A stretch of DNA of 64,000 bases from Pseudoneurospora amorphoporcata (lineage: Eukaryota > Ascomycota > Sordariomycetes > Sordariales > Sordariaceae): the NCBI GenBank assembly GCA_033297205.1, contig MU859188.1:1-64000 (forward strand). The letters run 5' to 3'. The translations under genes were made by a program, and so were the position numbers. This document shows, piece by piece, positions 45,469 through 57,800 of the stretch. The first letter of the stretch is position 1. Every line of letters begins with the position of its first letter. The notes beneath the pieces were generated by a model. It was not told the DNA's origin, made no database searches, and saw only the letters and a program-made list of their open reading frames with translations.

Positions 45469-46754
45469 TTAGAACATACCATACAGAGGAGACGGGGTGT
45501 ACTCGGACGTAGTAGAGCCGTTAACCGCCAAGCCGTTTCCACTCTGGTAGGTGTTGTCATCGACCCAAGCAAGTGGCGATATGCTCTTGGGGACCATGGC
45601 CACGCGCGGCTCTGGTCTCTCGGGGTACCAATATAGCTCGTCGCGTATGGGCTTGAGGTTGGCTGTGATGCCGATGGTGCGGAGGTTTCTAAAGGCGGTC
45701 TTGGCTCTGTCTCGGGTAATGGGATCACGGAAGAGGCGGAGGAAGCTGTGGAGGCACTGGATGGTGTCGAGGTGGTAGTAGTTGTAAGACTGAACGGCTT
45801 CGGTAACGGGCATGATGTGTTTTCCGTGAATTACGGTTTTTCCATCCCTTTGCGGGATCTCGGCCAGTTGAGGGCGGCGGAAGACGAAGGTGAGGTGGCG
45901 GAGGTTGGGGAACTGGAAGAGGAAGGTCAAAGGGTTTTTCGCACCAGGGCTGGTCCAGTCGTGGCCATGAGGACGCATGTCCTCGACGCGGTCGAGCTGA
46001 AGCTCGATTCGGTAAATTCGGCTCAGCAGATTTGTAGGCGCCGGGACAGTGAAATCGCGGTATCCATCAGACATCGGCTCCCAGAGTGAAGTCTCGTACA
46101 TGGCATTGGAGCTGTCAGTTTCCTGGCGAGGGCGGGGCGACTTGTCCAGGCGGACACCCAGGGTGTCCTTATGTGGATTGAAAAGATAGGGGGCAAGATC
46201 CTCACGGGTCGAAGGCCGCGGGCTTCCCCAATGGATGAAAGCCAGGTCGCGGCTCTCCCTGTTGATCTCGAAGAGTCGGATTCGCTTATAATCATCTCGA
46301 GTCCCTAGCCATAAGCTGCGGTGTTCTCTCACGATCGGCCCGCCATATCTGCATAGAGTCACTGCATTGCTGACAGTACCTTGATAAGCTGAAAGCTTGC
46401 TGGTGGCCGTCGTAGGATCAACCGACATCATCCAAATCTTTTCTCGAAGCTCAGACGGTAGCTCTGGGAAGCGGGGAAACAGCTCGTAGAGCTTTTCCTT
46501 CCCCTTTCCAGTCGAGTTGGTGGGATCAAATAGGCGACTGAGAATCATCAGGTCCTCCTGCCTCACGGTCGAATGAGTTCTAGTTCAACGGGTGTTAGCT
46601 ATGAATACAATAGCCAAAGAGACGCCCCTGAGATTCTGACTTACACTTGCTCCTCTTCCGGACAACATCGTATAGTATCGATGCAACCGTCGATGATGCT
46701 GCTGTAGTCAGGCTCGTCCTTATGGATACGGTGTTCTCGTGATGTTGGTGGCAT
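45469..46754 (-). CDS. 2EXR-domain protein, 406 aa
   Basis: Coding exons are 46754-46645 and 46579-45469. The 65-nt intron has donor GTAAGT, branch GCTAAC and acceptor CTAG, phase 2, joining ..CCPEEEQV to THSTVRQEDL... The domain begins at about residue 67 with FPRFPELPSELREKIWMMSV, the signature of the fungal 2EXR family (F-x-x-LP-x-E-[LI]R-x-x-I[WY]). LFEINRESRDLAFIHWG and FQFPNLRHLTFVF are also typical. 2EXR proteins are very numerous in filamentous fungi and have no known biochemical function. No signal peptide or membrane segment is seen. An alternative end is possible: GTATGT four codons before the stop could be a donor, but the only acceptor nearby is AAG, so the simple stop at 45469 is preferred. 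Confidence 0.85.
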
Positions 46755-48819
46755 GGTAAATTGTGATACTGATAGAGATCTCGATCGATGAATTTGGGTG
46801 TTGTTGACTGTTTGTGATGGCGATGGCAAAAAGTCGACGATTAGCAGATGGGGAAAATGGGCGTGTGGGATGCAAATCAGTAGGTCTAGGGTTAATATTA
46901 TGTGAGGACCGTCAATCTAGAGGTTTTCTACGCAGTATCTGCACGCCCCGCAGGTTTCGGTGCGAGTGAATGGCTTGCACGAACAACCCGCAAAACCGTG
47001 AATACCTCAGAAGCACTGAACATTTGCCACGGCATGTGACTGAGATAGATTAAGGTCCTGTGTAATTGGATAGTTGTCAGCATGAGATGGAGCACTGGCT
47101 CAGGCAAGCTGATGCCGTGATGGGGACAAGACTTTACTCAAAACAATGGACGGAACCCGGAGTTCTCTGAAGAGTCATAACTTCCTGTTGCCCTGAAACG
47201 CCGTCCATGCGTTCTGGTAAATTACCTACTGGATGCGCCGGTAACCAAAGGCCTGACATGACCCATTCGCATGGGCACTGAGATAATATGCAGTTATGAA
47301 GTCCGTAACTGCTTGTTGAATAGCAACATTCGTTTCGAAGAATAGCCCTGAAGCAGGTGTTGGCGGGTCTACCTGTAGTCGTGGGCAAGTTTGTTCAGGC
47401 CCCAGGCAACCAGCTCCGTTGATCACGCGTGGCTGTTTTCCTGATACCAGACGTAGAAGCGCCGTCACTTGACACAATAGTTGCCGCAGGTCGATACCCG
47501 TTGATGATACACCAAGAACGGGCTTGGCATTGATGTTCAATAAGCCAGAGTGAAGAATAACAAGTATCTCAAGGGAGTCTTGGTGCATCAGATGTCACAT
47601 CCGAGTTGAAATAGCCGTTAGCGGGAGCACAGTTCTCGGGTCATCACCCGCAGTATTGGGGTTTCTCGACTGCCTTTCTGGTTGCGATAGCCGGTGCACC
47701 ATCTTCAACCAGCACAGATCCATCCTGGGACTTTGCTTCACGGACAAAAGCGTTTGTGTTCCTGAATTTTTTCCCGTCAGTCCTGGCCCTTCAACGCGTG
47801 AACGGACTGATACTTTAGTTGATTTCGTCTTGTCAAGGAAGGGTTCCCTTGCCACAAATCTTTGATCGACCGCTGAGTTGACGGTAATGAATGGCAGTGC
47901 CACTCGGATAAGTATTGATGTCACCAATTCGAAATGTTTCTGGTAAAATCCGAGGGCCGTCAGACACTGGCCTAATTTCATAGGTCCGATTGTAGCCAAG
48001 CCCAGATGAGACACCGAGCCATCGACCACCAGCAGTCTCTTTGGGCAGAAATTGCAAGCTCCTGTCTTGTAGAATAGAAACGTGCTCAGGAGCAATTGCA
48101 GGAGCGAGTGAGGTTGAGGTTGCCTTTTGGGGCTGAGCTTAACTCGCGTGATTCCCATGTGACCCCACTCACCCGCAACCTGGGCAATTGGTTGCTGCCT
48201 GCTCGCTAACAACTTACACTGTAGGGCAGAGCAAGTCAAGCCGCAAGCCACCAACACCTCATCACTCTTCACTTTGAGAGGAGGAGAGAGATGCACTTGT
48301 ACCTAAACGCCACCGAGGCTTACGGTCGGTGTCGGATTTGGACAACGAGATATGACATCTCGCGGCGGTGATGAAATAAGCCTTCCATACGTAGTGCCTC
48401 CCGTTTCAGTGTTCGTAAGATCCAATGTCTCCTTGACATAGGATACCGAGTCTGTTAGTGGTCAGTACAATGAACTGCCTGCCCCTGGAAATACAGAAAG
48501 TCTGGTACATTTCTCCGTACCTACACTACCTACCTGTCAATGATGGATCTACTTGGCTGGGGCCCTATCTCAGACTCCACTTTCCCGCTATGACCCACAC
48601 AGGCAGGGGACCTTGAGTGTAGGTAGGTCAGTTAACATCCACTGTCAGCTTCAATCTCGACTTCAACTTCCCAAATCATATAAAGATGCTTCCTTCCCGC
48701 CCACGGGCGCCGTGACAGGCATCTTGCTGTGCTGATCATACCTTTCGCCGGCCTGCGACTTTGTTGTGTTCTTGTGGGATTCTACCATTCTTTTTCAAAC
48801 AGACAGGTCCGAGCCCGAC
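46755..48819. other. Intergenic stretch, possibly with a decayed gene
   Basis: On the minus strand between 47130 and 48300, fragments such as NCAPANGYFNSD, GAGCLGPEQTCP and FFETNVAIQQAVTDFITAYY occur in different frames separated by stops. No single gene can be built. The right end holds the promoter of the GRDP-like gene. Confidence 0.35.
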
Positions 48820-51522
48820 ATGTCTCGACGGTCATCCATCTTCGGGAGGTTTGGCCGATCGAGCTCATCGGCGACGGCAAGCATGGCATCCAGCAACGAG
48901 AAAGATGGGCAGGACATCGATGGCAAGCCCGCACCGCCCCCGGCCTACACCATCGTCGACGAGCCGGCTACGGCGGACTTGACAGCTGCCTTTGACCAAC
49001 TGAGCCTTTCCAACGCGGCTTCCAACCCAACTGTCGATACATGTCTTGCCCACTTGAAGCTGTTGTTCGCCATCCAGTCCATGAAGGAAGAGGTTGGCTA
49101 TACAGATGGGCTCTGGGGACTGTGGGACGCTCTCGCCGGGCCCCTCGATCAACTTGAACACGCATATGCCCACAAGAAGAGGACCCCTTCTGATGCCAAG
49201 AAGCTCCTCGGTGATGAGCTCGAGGGAGATGACGCCAAAACTGCCAAGAAGACGCTCGAGAATCTGAGCAAGATCCGTGAGAAGCGATGGGCCTTGTTCC
49301 TTGCGAGAGCAACCCAGAGATACGAGGCGTGGTGGAAATCGCTGCCTGGCGGTCAACCATTGACGGAAAAGGATATGGAGGAAGACACATCCTTTGGATA
49401 CGCAACATTCCCTACGGACGACAACGATACCTTTATCTGGAGCGAGGAGAAGCTACCGCCTCTTGGTATGTTTCCAGGCCCTCTGCCAAATTCTGGTGGG
49501 AAGCAAGCATCTTGCTAACTCGCCAATTCTCTGTACAGATGTACTGATGGTCTGGCATACCCATATGCTCAACCCCCGTGCCTTCCTTGAAGATGCCATG
49601 CTAGCTGGCTTGAGAGGCTTCTGGAACAGAGGACTCCCGTGGCACTTGGTCAACGCGGCCATCAACTCGGATTTCAGCTACAACGTATCGGATCAGTGCA
49701 AGGCGCATTGGACGAGCCAAACAGGCTGCTATTGGGAAAATCAATCCGATCCACTCGTCAAACACTTGCAATGCCCCAAATGCAACACGCATTTGTTAAT
49801 TCCCTGGACAACCTGCTCTCGGCCTGAAGATTTCTATGATGAAACCGAACCCCTGGACCTGACTGGCACTGGCTTTGGTGACGGTAACCTCAAGCATTTG
49901 TGCGAAAAATGTGGTGTCGTCATCTGTAAGGAACTGCTGTGCGCTTTCAAGTTTGTCAAAGACGTCGAGGCTCTCCTTGGGCCTGCAAACCGGCCGATCC
50001 CAGGCACCATACTGGAACCCACGACCGGGAGACCCGCGACAGTGCCGCCCGAGCCTGAGAAGTTCAGTTACCCTCGCACCTTTCCCAACCGTCTCCTCAA
50101 GAGCGGATGCAACTCTATTCGCACAAAGGTGACCACGCTCATGACCACCAAACCGGACCCTACCATGCAAGATATTCGTGTCGAAATCGAAGCCATTCTT
50201 GGGAACAGCGCATGGCTGAAGGAGATCAACAAGTATTCGAGCCCCAGCGGCGCGGAATACAGGGTTGACCATCCCAGTAAGCTCAACATACGCAAGATGA
50301 TGGCCCATTACTGGGAGAACTTCAGCCCCTTCGCTCTCGACCTGGCTGGCGCCGTTGTGCGCCAGGGCATCTTCATCGAAAAGATGTATAAGATTGACTG
50401 GCTCCACAGCCCTTCGGCAACCGACACCATGAAACGCCTCCTGCTCAAGTATGTCCGGTTCTTCACAATCATGCAGATGAATCCGGGCAAGATGGCAGTC
50501 CCTACCCTTGATATCGACCTGGCTTGGCACACGCACCAGTTGAGCCCGAGCAAGTACTACATGTATAGTTTTGGCAAAACCGACAAATTCATCGATCATG
50601 ATGACAAGGTTGAGGAGGGCAGATTGAGCGAACAATTCGAATGGACCAGCAAGGAGTATCAGGATACCTATAATGAGGTATACAGTGAGTGTACCTGCTG
50701 GTACTGCGAGTGTACGTTGGATCCGCTATCAGTCGTCCAAGCTCCTCGTCTCTCCATGCTAACAACAACGTCTTTCTTATAGCTATTCGGACCTCACATG
50801 TGACCCCACTCGGCGAAGTGCTGGGTGTTTCCAGGTCAGAGCAAAGTACGTACTCACCTGTCTTTCCGAGTCTGGCCACCCAAACACAGTCTGGAACTTC
50901 ACTAACCACCTCCCCCTTACAGTCGCCGAATCCTTCCACGCCTCCGGAAAAGCCAAGTTCTGCCCCCCTGACAAGTCCGCCCATATCTCCTCCCACAACG
51001 CCGTGATGCTCCACGTCGACCCCTCACAGCCGGACCTAACCACCCAAAACCGCGTGCGCATGCAACTCACCACCCTTCACCGGAAGAGACTGGACGCCGC
51101 ATACGCCAGAGCCAAGATACGCGCCGAGAAGAAGGGCAGAACGATTCCGCCCCGGGACCAGACGTACTACGACTACTGGGGATACCCGTACTACATGGCT
51201 GGTCCTTACATGTATCCTATGTGGTTCAAACCGGGGATGTACTACGGATGGAGTGCGGGATACATTGCCGGCTGTGGGACCGGAGTTAATGGCGCTTGTG
51301 CGGCGGGCACTTGCGGAGGTGTTGCTGCGGGTGCGTGTGGTGGTGCTGGGGGATGTGGAGGGGTAAGTTATCCTACATGCACGACGACTGACGTAGAAAC
51401 AAGGTCGATTGTTTCTTCATTTTTTATGCAAATGCTAACGGGTCTTCTTTGCTTAGGGATGCAGCAGCGGCGGCGGGTGCGGAGGAGGAGGAGGTTGTGG
51501 TGGCGGTTGTGGTGGCGGTTAG
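48820..51522 (+). CDS. Glycine-rich-domain protein (GRDP-like, DUF1399 type), 795 aa
   Basis: Exons are 48820-49465, 49539-50711, 50783-50845, 50923-51362 and 51457-51522. All four introns (73, 71, 77 and 94 nt) have clear donors and CTAAC/CTAACC branch sites. After a Ser-rich N-terminus and a helical region, two copies of the family motif are seen: LMVWHTHMLNP at ~221 and DLAWHTHQLSP at ~544. Cys pairs CPKC (~288) and CEKC, and CTCWYCE (~605), suggest metal binding. The C-terminus goes from YYDYWGYPYYMAGPYMYPMW to a Gly/Cys tail (GGGGGCGGGCGGG), split by the last intron. The family occurs in plants (AtGRDP1/2, growth and stress) and fungi; the biochemical role is unknown. The donor of intron 2 could instead be 15-25 bases earlier, removing CTCWYCE; the later GTACGT is stronger. 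Confidence 0.85.
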
Positions 51523-52193
51523 TCAACACCAACGACATTTCTGAATGCTGATGAAGACACTAGCATTGCGGTATAAAGGCGGTGGATGCTAGGTTTTCCT
51601 ATACCTCGGGTTTACATGTCATGATGGTTTTTCTTTGATGGCAAACGCTTGTTTTGGTTATGATCAGTCTCTTTATCCATTCGCCTTCTTACCTTCGACT
51701 TAACGGCGCATCATGTTATCTATCCCATCTAGAGATCTTTCATTTATTCACAATAAAAAAAAAACAGCACACTTCGTTTGTGACCTTTGCTCTGCACGAT
51801 GTGGCTTATTGTGGCTTGGAAGTTATCGCCGTCATCATAAGCGCACCAAGGATCAATAGTCACTGGCCCGTTAGGCGCCAAGATATTGATTCGGACTTTT
51901 GATGACATGTAAAGAATAAAGAGGGGGCGTTAGCCACTAATCGTCAATCTGGTTTGACACTGCCACTTTCACAATTGAGATCAGGCACCACACCGCTTCA
52001 AGTCGTTGATGGTGGCACTGCCATTTCAGTCACTCCGACACTCGTTCGTTAATACTTACTGGTATATGGTGATGCCTACTCCTTACTTTACAATGCTGAC
52101 TTTTGAAGACACAGGCCTACAGACCAACATGATTGAAACTATCTCCCGCAAGCCATCCCTCCTTCAGCATAGCATTTAATAAACTCATCAAAG
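51523..52193. other. Intergenic stretch
   Basis: It holds the 3' region of the GRDP-like gene and the promoter of the HET-domain gene. Short A runs lie near 51758. No gene is seen. Confidence 0.55.
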
Positions 52194-54872
52194 ATGGCCA
52201 CAGAAACCGGGAACCACCAAGTACACGAGTTTGTCTTCTCGCTTCAAAAATACCCAGTCGGACCACCTCAACAACCCCTAGCATTGCTCGAGCTCTCCCC
52301 AGACACCTCCAAACAACTCCTTTCCCGAACCTTCGACTTCGAACCCAAGCACTCCGGCGAAGACCTTCTCAATCGGATAAAACATTTCGACGCATGGACA
52401 GCAGACCAACTAGGTTTTCTGGACGAAGCACTCGACAAGTTCCTCTTCAAAGTCCTCGTCAATGACCCACAAGTGGAAACGTCCAACAGCGCCAAACCGT
52501 CGAACCCAACACGGTTGATCAAGGAGGCCACAAGCAAACCGCAAAAGCCGGTGGAATCTTTTGTGGCACTCAGCTACTGCTGGCACTACCCAGAAGCATG
52601 GTCCCTATCCCTCGGCCTCCAACATGGGGACGCCTCCATCCCTGACAGTCCCCTAGCACCCGCCATGTTCGAAGCCTTTCTCGCCGAGCGGCTCAGTCCA
52701 GAAGAACCGGTGTGGTTAGATCAGTGGTGCATTGACCAGACTAACCAAGAGGAAAAAGTGGTGGCGATAGGCGCCATGGACGCGCTTTACTACAGCGCTC
52801 GTGTGGTGGTCGTTTGTCTGGAGGATGTGAGACTTGGTCCTTCCGACGCGGAGATTATCATCAAGTTTGCTGGGTGCGTGGAGAGGAAAGAGAAGCTGGA
52901 GGGTCCGGATTGGGAGGAGAAAGAGCAGGTGAGGCTGTGGACGGCTGTGGAAAGGATCTTTGCTGCGAGGTGGTTTATTAGGGCTTGGTGCGCGCATGAG
53001 TACTGGATGGCGCAAAAGGTGGTGTTTTTGGCGCCTGTCACTTCTGACCCGCGGGCACCGCCGGGAGAGGTGCAGGAGGTGGAGATTGTGAGGTTTGATA
53101 ATCGGTTTTTGCAGTTGGTGCATGCTGTTGCGAGTAACTGGTTTTCGGGGGAGAATGCAGAGACGGCGCGGCGGAGGGAGAGGTATCGAAGAGAAGCTGC
53201 CAAGCCAATGTCTGCGGAGGCTTACTATTGGGGTGTCCAGGTTCCGGAGTCATATGAGGAAGATCCGGAGTCATACGACAAAGATCCGGAGTCAAAGGAG
53301 GAAGATCAGGAGTCGTTCATCAAGAGGAGAGCGTTTGGGATTGCAAATAATCAACATCAGATGGGTGACACTGAAGGAAAACTGTTACCGCAAATCAGCT
53401 CCTTCGCCGTCATCCAGAGTCTTGCTGCGGGATTCGAAAGGGACAAACTTTCTGTTTGGCTGAATGCATCGCGCACCCGGCTTTTTATCAAGCACAACAA
53501 CCCCCTTTCGGAAGCTGAAAGGGCATGGATAGCGACCATCGTCTCTCTCGCCTCAGGAGACGCCACCGTGCTAGCAGCCGTTGGGTCAGCCCTCGGCAAT
53601 CAAGTCGAGGGTAGAAAGTGGAGAGAAACAGGATGGGCATACCTTCCCCGTGTGGATGACTATGTGCACCTAGGCTCGAGCCCTATCTATCCCGCTTTGG
53701 ACGGTAACCCATCCCTTTCACCTGATGGACTCGCGCTGGACGCTATCGTACTCGATATCTCGCTTGGTTTGCAAAGTCCTCACAGTACCAGCATGTCGGC
53801 AGCTTTGGGGGCAATAGATTGGTACCTCTATCAGCGGAGGAAGTCGTCGTCCTTGCCTGCAACGGAAGCGCCAGGAGAGCCAGGCGGGTGGGAAGATATT
53901 GATATCCTCAACTATTCCTACAGATGTCACCTCAGCCAAGCCCTCGGCATCCTTCTAGAGCTCTCAGATCCGCCGTCGTTCACTTGGACGCGCCTCTGTC
54001 TTTCTCAAGCGTTTCCTAGACCGGGGTCGAAGTACGCGAAGCTTTTGACGCATCCATCTTGTGTTTCGTTTCTGGACGCTGGCTTTCATGCGCTGTCGGG
54101 TGCTAGAGCGTCTTTGAAGGCTGCCGTTGTCTTTGGCGATGTGGATTATGATAATTCTGCGTACCTCAGAGCGGTGGACGATCACCTCAGTACCCTCCAC
54201 TCCCAGAACCCCGATCTGATCTTCAAAGGCGTGACCGCTTTCCTAGCAATAGCGGAGGGTATCGTCCGCACAATTTGCGGTGGAGCGGCAGATTATCGCA
54301 GAAGTGAAGTCTGCGAGTGGTATAAGGTGCAAGTCAGCGATGCGATTCCCCACGGTTTAATCATCTTTGCTCCTCCTCCTTCTCGGTTTCGGAATTCCAA
54401 GTTTACTATTGCCTGCCCGTTAGCGCTGAGTCAATTGAGAGAAATGCAGGTTAGTTACATGCATCGCGGGTGGATTCTCAAACAGGAGGTAGGAGACGAG
54501 ACAGTTCAGGAGCATCCGGAGGGCAGGAAGATACCGAGATATATTCTCACAGGCAAGACTGCACTGTTCATGCCTGTTGGGGGAAGCATCATCAAGCATC
54601 CGGAGACGGGGCAATTGTGTAGGATGGGGGACCCAGTGAGATATGCGGCTTCGGGAATTGATAGGGAGGGGGAAAGGAGAATGGTGAGGAGGATTGTCGT
54701 TGGTGGCGGTCGGATCGAAGAGGCGACGGATCTGGGGGTTGGAAGGGAAGTGAGAGAGTGGCAGGAGAGAAGAGCTAGAAGGGATGCGATGTTGGCTCCT
54801 AAGATGGGGATTCTGGAATGGGCCGTAATGATTGCATTTGGGGCGATGCTATTGGGACCTTGGGGTTGGTGA
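52194..54872 (+). CDS. HET-domain (heterokaryon incompatibility) protein, 892 aa
   Basis: A single exon with start AAAGATGGCC. The HET domain lies at about residues 120-275: FVALSYCWH (~124-132), PVWLDQWCIDQTNQEEK (~172), the helix MDALYYSARVVVVCLEDV and WFIRAWCAHEYWMA (~260-273). HET domains act in recognition of genetically different fungal partners and can trigger cell death; they are related to TIR domains. Three seven-residue units (PESYEED-like, ~351-371) form a charged repeat. The C-terminal part (~400-892) is large with no motif that I know, has an internal variable region, and ends in a hydrophobic helix (ILEWAVMIAFGAMLLGPWGW), so a tail anchor is likely. No NACHT or WD-repeat region is seen, so it is not a classical NLR. 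The trigger is unknown. Confidence 0.9.
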   Translation: MATETGNHQVHEFVFSLQKYPVGPPQQPLALLELSPDTSKQLLSRTFDFEPKHSGEDLLNRIKHFDAWTADQLGFLDEALDKFLFKVLVNDPQVETSNSAKPSNPTRLIKEATSKPQKPVESFVALSYCWHYPEAWSLSLGLQHGDASIPDSPLAPAMFEAFLAERLSPEEPVWLDQWCIDQTNQEEKVVAIGAMDALYYSARVVVVCLEDVRLGPSDAEIIIKFAGCVERKEKLEGPDWEEKEQVRLWTAVERIFAARWFIRAWCAHEYWMAQKVVFLAPVTSDPRAPPGEVQEVEIVRFDNRFLQLVHAVASNWFSGENAETARRRERYRREAAKPMSAEAYYWGVQVPESYEEDPESYDKDPESKEEDQESFIKRRAFGIANNQHQMGDTEGKLLPQISSFAVIQSLAAGFERDKLSVWLNASRTRLFIKHNNPLSEAERAWIATIVSLASGDATVLAAVGSALGNQVEGRKWRETGWAYLPRVDDYVHLGSSPIYPALDGNPSLSPDGLALDAIVLDISLGLQSPHSTSMSAALGAIDWYLYQRRKSSSLPATEAPGEPGGWEDIDILNYSYRCHLSQALGILLELSDPPSFTWTRLCLSQAFPRPGSKYAKLLTHPSCVSFLDAGFHALSGARASLKAAVVFGDVDYDNSAYLRAVDDHLSTLHSQNPDLIFKGVTAFLAIAEGIVRTICGGAADYRRSEVCEWYKVQVSDAIPHGLIIFAPPPSRFRNSKFTIACPLALSQLREMQVSYMHRGWILKQEVGDETVQEHPEGRKIPRYILTGKTALFMPVGGSIIKHPETGQLCRMGDPVRYAASGIDREGERRMVRRIVVGGGRIEEATDLGVGREVREWQERRARRDAMLAPKMGILEWAVMIAFGAMLLGPWGW
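53244..53306 (+). repeat. 21-bp coding tandem repeat, three copies
   Basis: Three 21-base units encode PESYEED, PESYDKD and PESKEED, followed by a partial QES. They lie between the HET domain and the rest of the protein and are diverged at a few bases. Confidence 0.9.
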
Positions 54873-57800
54873 AATATTGATGGTGTCTTGACCTCGTCAG
54901 GTCTGTTGAATTGAAAAAAGTCACTGAATCGGAGAGGTTTCGAGCGGGCTTGGTCAAAAGATAAAAACCAGAAAGACGGAAGAGTAAAGCCATGGCATTT
55001 GTGCCTGCCTCAAACAGAACGGTGACGAAGATGAAGTCATGGAGGTTTTCCGTTTCTTCACCTTTGCACCTCGCGTTGGCCTCTTCATCAATGCAGTCGA
55101 ACCATATCGAAAATACCACGAATCGTCGGGACCTGCATCACGAAAATCGGACGAATTGCGGAGTGGGTCCTGCCCACCATCCATCCATCTACCCAGTTCC
55201 AGGGATTCGCAGCGCTCAATGCACCTAGAAGTTCATGCTCAATTTCCATCACAACACCAGTGGGTCCCATCGTGGCGCCCAGTCTGTCCCTTAAACGGCC
55301 CGTGATCCCCCTTTCGGCTTTCAACCGTCATGCAACATCGACCACCAGATATGGCCCATATATGCCGGCGCAAACCAGCAAGAGTCAGTGGGTTTCACTC
55401 CTCTGTCCCGTGATCTTGGATGCAATCAAGCACCAGCAAGAAAGCAAGTCCATTGGTGGTCCTGGTCGGTCGTCCATCAGGAAATTCACCGTTTCATCTA
55501 CCGCCTTGCCCGTCACCAGATATACTCTGGAAATAACGAAGCATAACCCACCCCATCGTGCCATTTCCCTCAAACCCTCAGATCAGCTTTTCACATTTCT
55601 TTGAAGTGGCCTCCATCTGATGGGGTATGTGGGCATTTATCTCACTTCAACCTATGGGGTTGAGATGATCATCACCGTTGAAAAGAGTGTGATCGGTGGG
55701 AGGCGGGCTACGCGCGCAGGCAGGTGCGCAGGTTTGCCTCGGAGGAAACGATTCAACGGATATCCAAAGGCATGTTGGATGGATACCGATTGCTGTGGCA
55801 TTTTGAAAGCCTATCTCGAAATCATTTGTGCGGAAGACTGACCAAGGCGATGACCAGGTATTTCACGAAGCAAGACCCCACAGCAACGAAAGTCGGTGCT
55901 CACCGTGCCAAGCGTGCCCATCAGCATTTTTGCGCACCTGGCGTCACCGTACCTCACCGACCTCACCGTGCCTGACCTACCAGTACCGCGCAGTAGCTTG
56001 CCGAGACGGGTCCGGGTCCGGGTGACACTTCGTCGGGTCCGGGTGCACTTCCCGAACTCCGCTTGTTTTGTGGCGTCTTACCTCCCGTATCATTTCCGGG
56101 ATTTCTTCCTCCAGACTTACTCGGCTTTCCCTGCCGCCACCATCCAGACACTTCAACACAAGAAAGACTTGACGCTTTTGGGCAATGGGGCAAGGCAAGT
56201 AGATGACCATGTCCTTGCCAAAATCGGTGATCCACAATCGGTGAGAGATATGACCCAGGTGTCGACAAACAAATTCATGGCAAACAGCGTTTCATCGTTC
56301 AGGTGTTGCATCACGCAATCCGGGTGCGGTCCCCGTGCAGTTTTCTCCCAAACCGTCGTCTTTCCAATTCTCCCGAGTCCTTTCGACCAACCAACTCGTT
56401 TTGTTAAAAGAAAAATCCCAGCCCATCCAGACGGCACTCCCGTGAGCCGTCGTTCCGTTGCAGTCATCAGATTGTTGAGCAAACATTTCGGCCCTCGGAC
56501 TCGCTTGCACTGTGACAAACATCTCTCCCACTCACTCCCATGTTCTCACTGCCTTCGAGTCTCTGACTCCTTCCAGGACGTCCAAGGTCTGCCTGCCTTA
56601 CGGTGACGTTTTCAATCTCTTGATGAAATTTGAAGGTTCTGATGCTTACCTTGAAAGCACCTCGAAAGCATCGATACTGGGCTACTTCGTCTGATAAAAC
56701 AAAAACCAAAAACAACGGAACACACTCCTGAAACAGGACAGAGCGGAATGGCAAACTGGACCAATTCCGCACTTCTTTCTCACAATCCACTGTATAGTAC
56801 CTCGCAATTTCACATATAACGTATGCACGTTGCCACACTTGGCCGGTCAACTGGTTGACGGCCTTGAAGGATTCATGAATCTCTCCGAGGAGTCCGGGTG
56901 CACCTCCCGAATTAGTTTTCTGGCCCGATTCCCGTTACAATGGCACAAATGGTTATGGTTGCAGCAGCTCCGCATCCTATCAACAAGCTTCTTGACAGTC
57001 GACACACGGCCAGCCAACCGCCAACTAAACAATCAAGGAAATGTTTAAACACTGTAACAAACACCACCACCTCTCTCCCACCTTTCCGCACACCATCCTC
57101 CTCCTCTCACTCCCTTGAGATCTTGACACCCTTGGTAACCACACGAGCCGCCTTCGATACCGCCCAGGCTTGATTGAGCCAAGCCCGAGCCAGGTCAGCA
57201 CGAGTTATGCAGCACCACGCCGACACCACCGAAACCAGCAAAGGAAACCTATCGGCCCAGGCCAAAACCTGCCAAAACCTTCTGGAACACCATTTCACTG
57301 AACTAGCTCGCCATCGGGTACAGTGCCTCCGGCTGAAGAAGAATCCCGAGTTGTGCCTCGCGATGTCGCGCAATATGTCTCGCTATGCCTTACTGACTTG
57401 CTGTACTCACTGTGCAGCGCACGGTCATTACGGTCTAGGGTGTCCTCGGCTGAATTATGCAGCCGCTAATCCTCCTCGGTCCTCATGTTTTGGGTCTTGT
57501 CCATTAACATATCCACGGTGTCCCTCTAGCCCCCATCTGTACGGTACATTCATCCTCTGTCCTGTCGAGCCCTGTTGCCATGTGCTGTGCTGCCCACTGG
57601 TGCCAAAGGTGCGAAGGCTGCAAAGAGTCCACTCAAGTTACCATGCCGTGCCGTCGCTGTGTCGTTTCGTTGTCGTTGCCGTTGTTTGCTCGCCGGTCAA
57701 GAGAGGCTGCAGGATGTGGCGGTTTTCAGAGGCATTCAGTACCGGTATGGCAGTGCGAAACTTGTTCACCGCTCTATGCGCCCCATTGAATCCTCTTTGA

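Noticed and set aside
45430..45480. Alternative last intron of the 2EXR gene (GTATGT..AAG)
   Set aside because: It would need an AAG acceptor and adds only a few residues with no conserved content.
47595..48296. 233-codon minus-strand open frame
   Set aside because: As one protein it shows no domain or signal peptide; better-looking fragments are in the other frames of the same interval, so it was not called a gene.
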